Origin: an uncultured Pseudomonadota bacterium
Lineage (GTDB): Bacteria > Pseudomonadota > Gammaproteobacteria > Steroidobacterales > Steroidobacteraceae
Direction of reading: 5' to 3'
Length of the DNA: 6,761 bases
NCBI GenBank assembly: GCA_903890265.1
Contig: CAITAM010000307.1
Coordinates: 1 to 6,761, forward strand
Shown piece by piece: positions 5,668 to 6,761 of the stretch. The stretch's first letter is position 1. Each line of letters begins with the position of its first letter. Below the pieces are notes generated by a model. The model was not told the origin of the DNA, searched no databases, and was given only the letters and a program-made list of their open reading frames with translations. Position numbers and translations under genes: made by a program.

Positions 5668-6761
5668 TCAGTTCACGCCGGCAACCGGCGTCGAGCCCGC
5701 GACTTCGACGTAGATCGGGTTGCTGTAGAACCACAGGTCCGACCAGGCAGCCACGTCGTACGCCACCATCGGCGTGCCGGCAGGCACCAGCTTACCGTTC
5801 AGCGTCTTCGCCGCCGACAGGGTCGGCAGGTGTCCCGGGCAGCCGTTGATCGGGGCGGCCTTCGCCTGCGCGTAGGTGTAGAGCGTGCCGTTAGCCGGCA
5901 CGTTCGAGCCCGTCGCGAGGCAGGGGATGCTGAGGTTGTTGGTGTTCGGCGCCGTGTTGGTGTACGAGTCCGCCAGCGGGTTGCCGTTCGCATCGGTCTC
6001 GAACGGCACGCTCGGCACGAGGTTCGTGCCGCGCAGACGCACGTACTGCGACTGGGTCGCCTTCGGGATCGTGTACGACATCGACAGGAACGTCGTGCCG
6101 TCAACGGTGCTCGTGACCTGCGTCCAGCCCGCCGTACCGTTGAAGGTCTTGACGATCTTGGCCGAGGTGTTCTTCGCACCCGCCGGGACGGCGTTCAGGG
6201 CATTCGCCCCGGTGCCGTTGACCAGCGAACCGTCGAGGTTCATCCAGTTGGTGTTGGCCGGCCACTGACCGCTGTAGTTCGGCGACGACGGCGAGACGTA
6301 ACCGGTGACGTTGCCACCGATCAGGTCGACGTGGTCGAGAACCGGCGCGTTCAGCGGCTGGGTGATGCCGACCTGGGCGAGCGACGGGTTCGGGAAGCTG
6401 TACGGCGAGTAGTTCGTGCCGGCCGGATCGCGCACGACAATCGCGACGATCACGTTGCCACCCGAGTTCACCTTGAGCTTCTGACCCATCGTCGCGCAGC
6501 CCGACACCGTGCCGATGTCCGTGCCGTTGAACGCGGCATTGCGGGCGATCTGCTCGACCTGGGCCGGCGTGCGCTGGCCGAGGCCCGGGTAGGACGCGCA
6601 GGCGACGAACGCCAGGCGGTCGATCAGCTGGCCCTGGGCGGTCCAGACGTTGCCCGAGCGCAGCGAGTCGACGGCCGCCTGCGGGCGGATCGCGTCGCTG
6701 CCGTTGCGAACGAGCGACGAGGTCCGCTGGTACTCGCCCGGGAAGAAGTCCGCGTTCGAAC
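5668..6761 (-). CDS. C-terminal part of a large exported protein, resembling the end of PHP/CehA-McbA-like metallohydrolases
   Basis: The frame runs from the right edge to a TGA at 5668-5670, giving 363 complete visible residues, and the N-terminus lies outside the window. It is rich in Asn, Thr, Ser and Gly and has four cysteines, as expected of a secreted protein. The pattern follows the C-terminal beta-rich part of PHP-type proteins of the CehA/McbA or DUF3604 kind: AVDSLRSGNVWTAQGQLID (repeated-unit helix then strand), NVIVAIVVRDPAG, DHVDLIGGNV, YVRLRGTNL, and a closing WFYSNPIYVEV at 347-353. Long inserts separate these, including an NTNNLS-type region with a Cys pair. The metal-binding motifs of a PHP domain would lie upstream and cannot be checked. 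The gene ends 245 nt before the parvulin-hupE operon, with its own terminator. No internal start is needed, since the coding sequence is unbroken to the edge. Confidence 0.72.
   Translation of the reverse strand, partial: SNADFFPGEYQRTSSLVRNGSDAIRPQAAVDSLRSGNVWTAQGQLIDRLAFVACASYPGLGQRTPAQVEQIARNAAFNGTDIGTVSGCATMGQKLKVNSGGNVIVAIVVRDPAGTNYSPYSFPNPSLAQVGITQPLNAPVLDHVDLIGGNVTGYVSPSSPNYSGQWPANTNWMNLDGSLVNGTGANALNAVPAGAKNTSAKIVKTFNGTAGWTQVTSTVDGTTFLSMSYTIPKATQSQYVRLRGTNLVPSVPFETDANGNPLADSYTNTAPNTNNLSIPCLATGSNVPANGTLYTYAQAKAAPINGCPGHLPTLSAAKTLNGKLVPAGTPMVAYDVAAWSDLWFYSNPIYVEVAGSTPVAGVN

Overview
This is a high-GC window whose genes look proteobacterial, most likely from a gammaproteobacterium or a related Gram-negative with an outer membrane. 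The signs are a TonB-dependent receptor, Sec signal peptides, a periplasmic PCu(A)C-like protein and a membrane-anchored parvulin-like protein. The exact taxon cannot be fixed from the sequence. I see no rRNA, tRNA, CRISPR array or insertion sequence.

Layout, left to right. Positions 1-2235 (minus) carry a TonB-dependent outer-membrane receptor whose last C-terminal residues lie beyond the left edge. An AT-rich 131-nt gap follows, holding a perfect 8+8 inverted repeat that looks like an operator. Positions 2367-2903 (minus) encode a NikR-type nickel-responsive regulator with all four high-affinity nickel ligands and an added His-rich tail. Divergent from it, 96 nt away, is a secreted PCu(A)C-like protein (3000-3503, plus) that has lost most of the copper-site residues of its family. 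It converges on a minus-strand operon of a membrane-anchored parvulin-like protein (4538-5422) and a HupE/UreJ-type nickel/cobalt permease (3546-4541), which overlap by 4 nt. Upstream of that operon, a strong intrinsic terminator (5590-5620) ends a further minus-strand gene entering from the right edge (5668-6761). That gene gives the C-terminal 363 residues of a large, probably exported protein resembling the beta-rich end of PHP/CehA-McbA-like proteins.

As a unit the window reads as a nickel (or cobalt) acquisition locus: outer-membrane uptake, a possible periplasmic metal-handling protein, an inner-membrane permease with a partner protein, and a nickel-sensing repressor. The nickel assignment rests mainly on NikR and HupE. 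The substrate of the receptor and the roles of the PCu(A)C-like and PHP-like proteins are inferred from context. The least ordinary points are the His-tailed NikR, the candidate operator next to it, the ligand-poor PCu(A)C homologue and the parvulin-like protein that lacks the expected active-site histidines.
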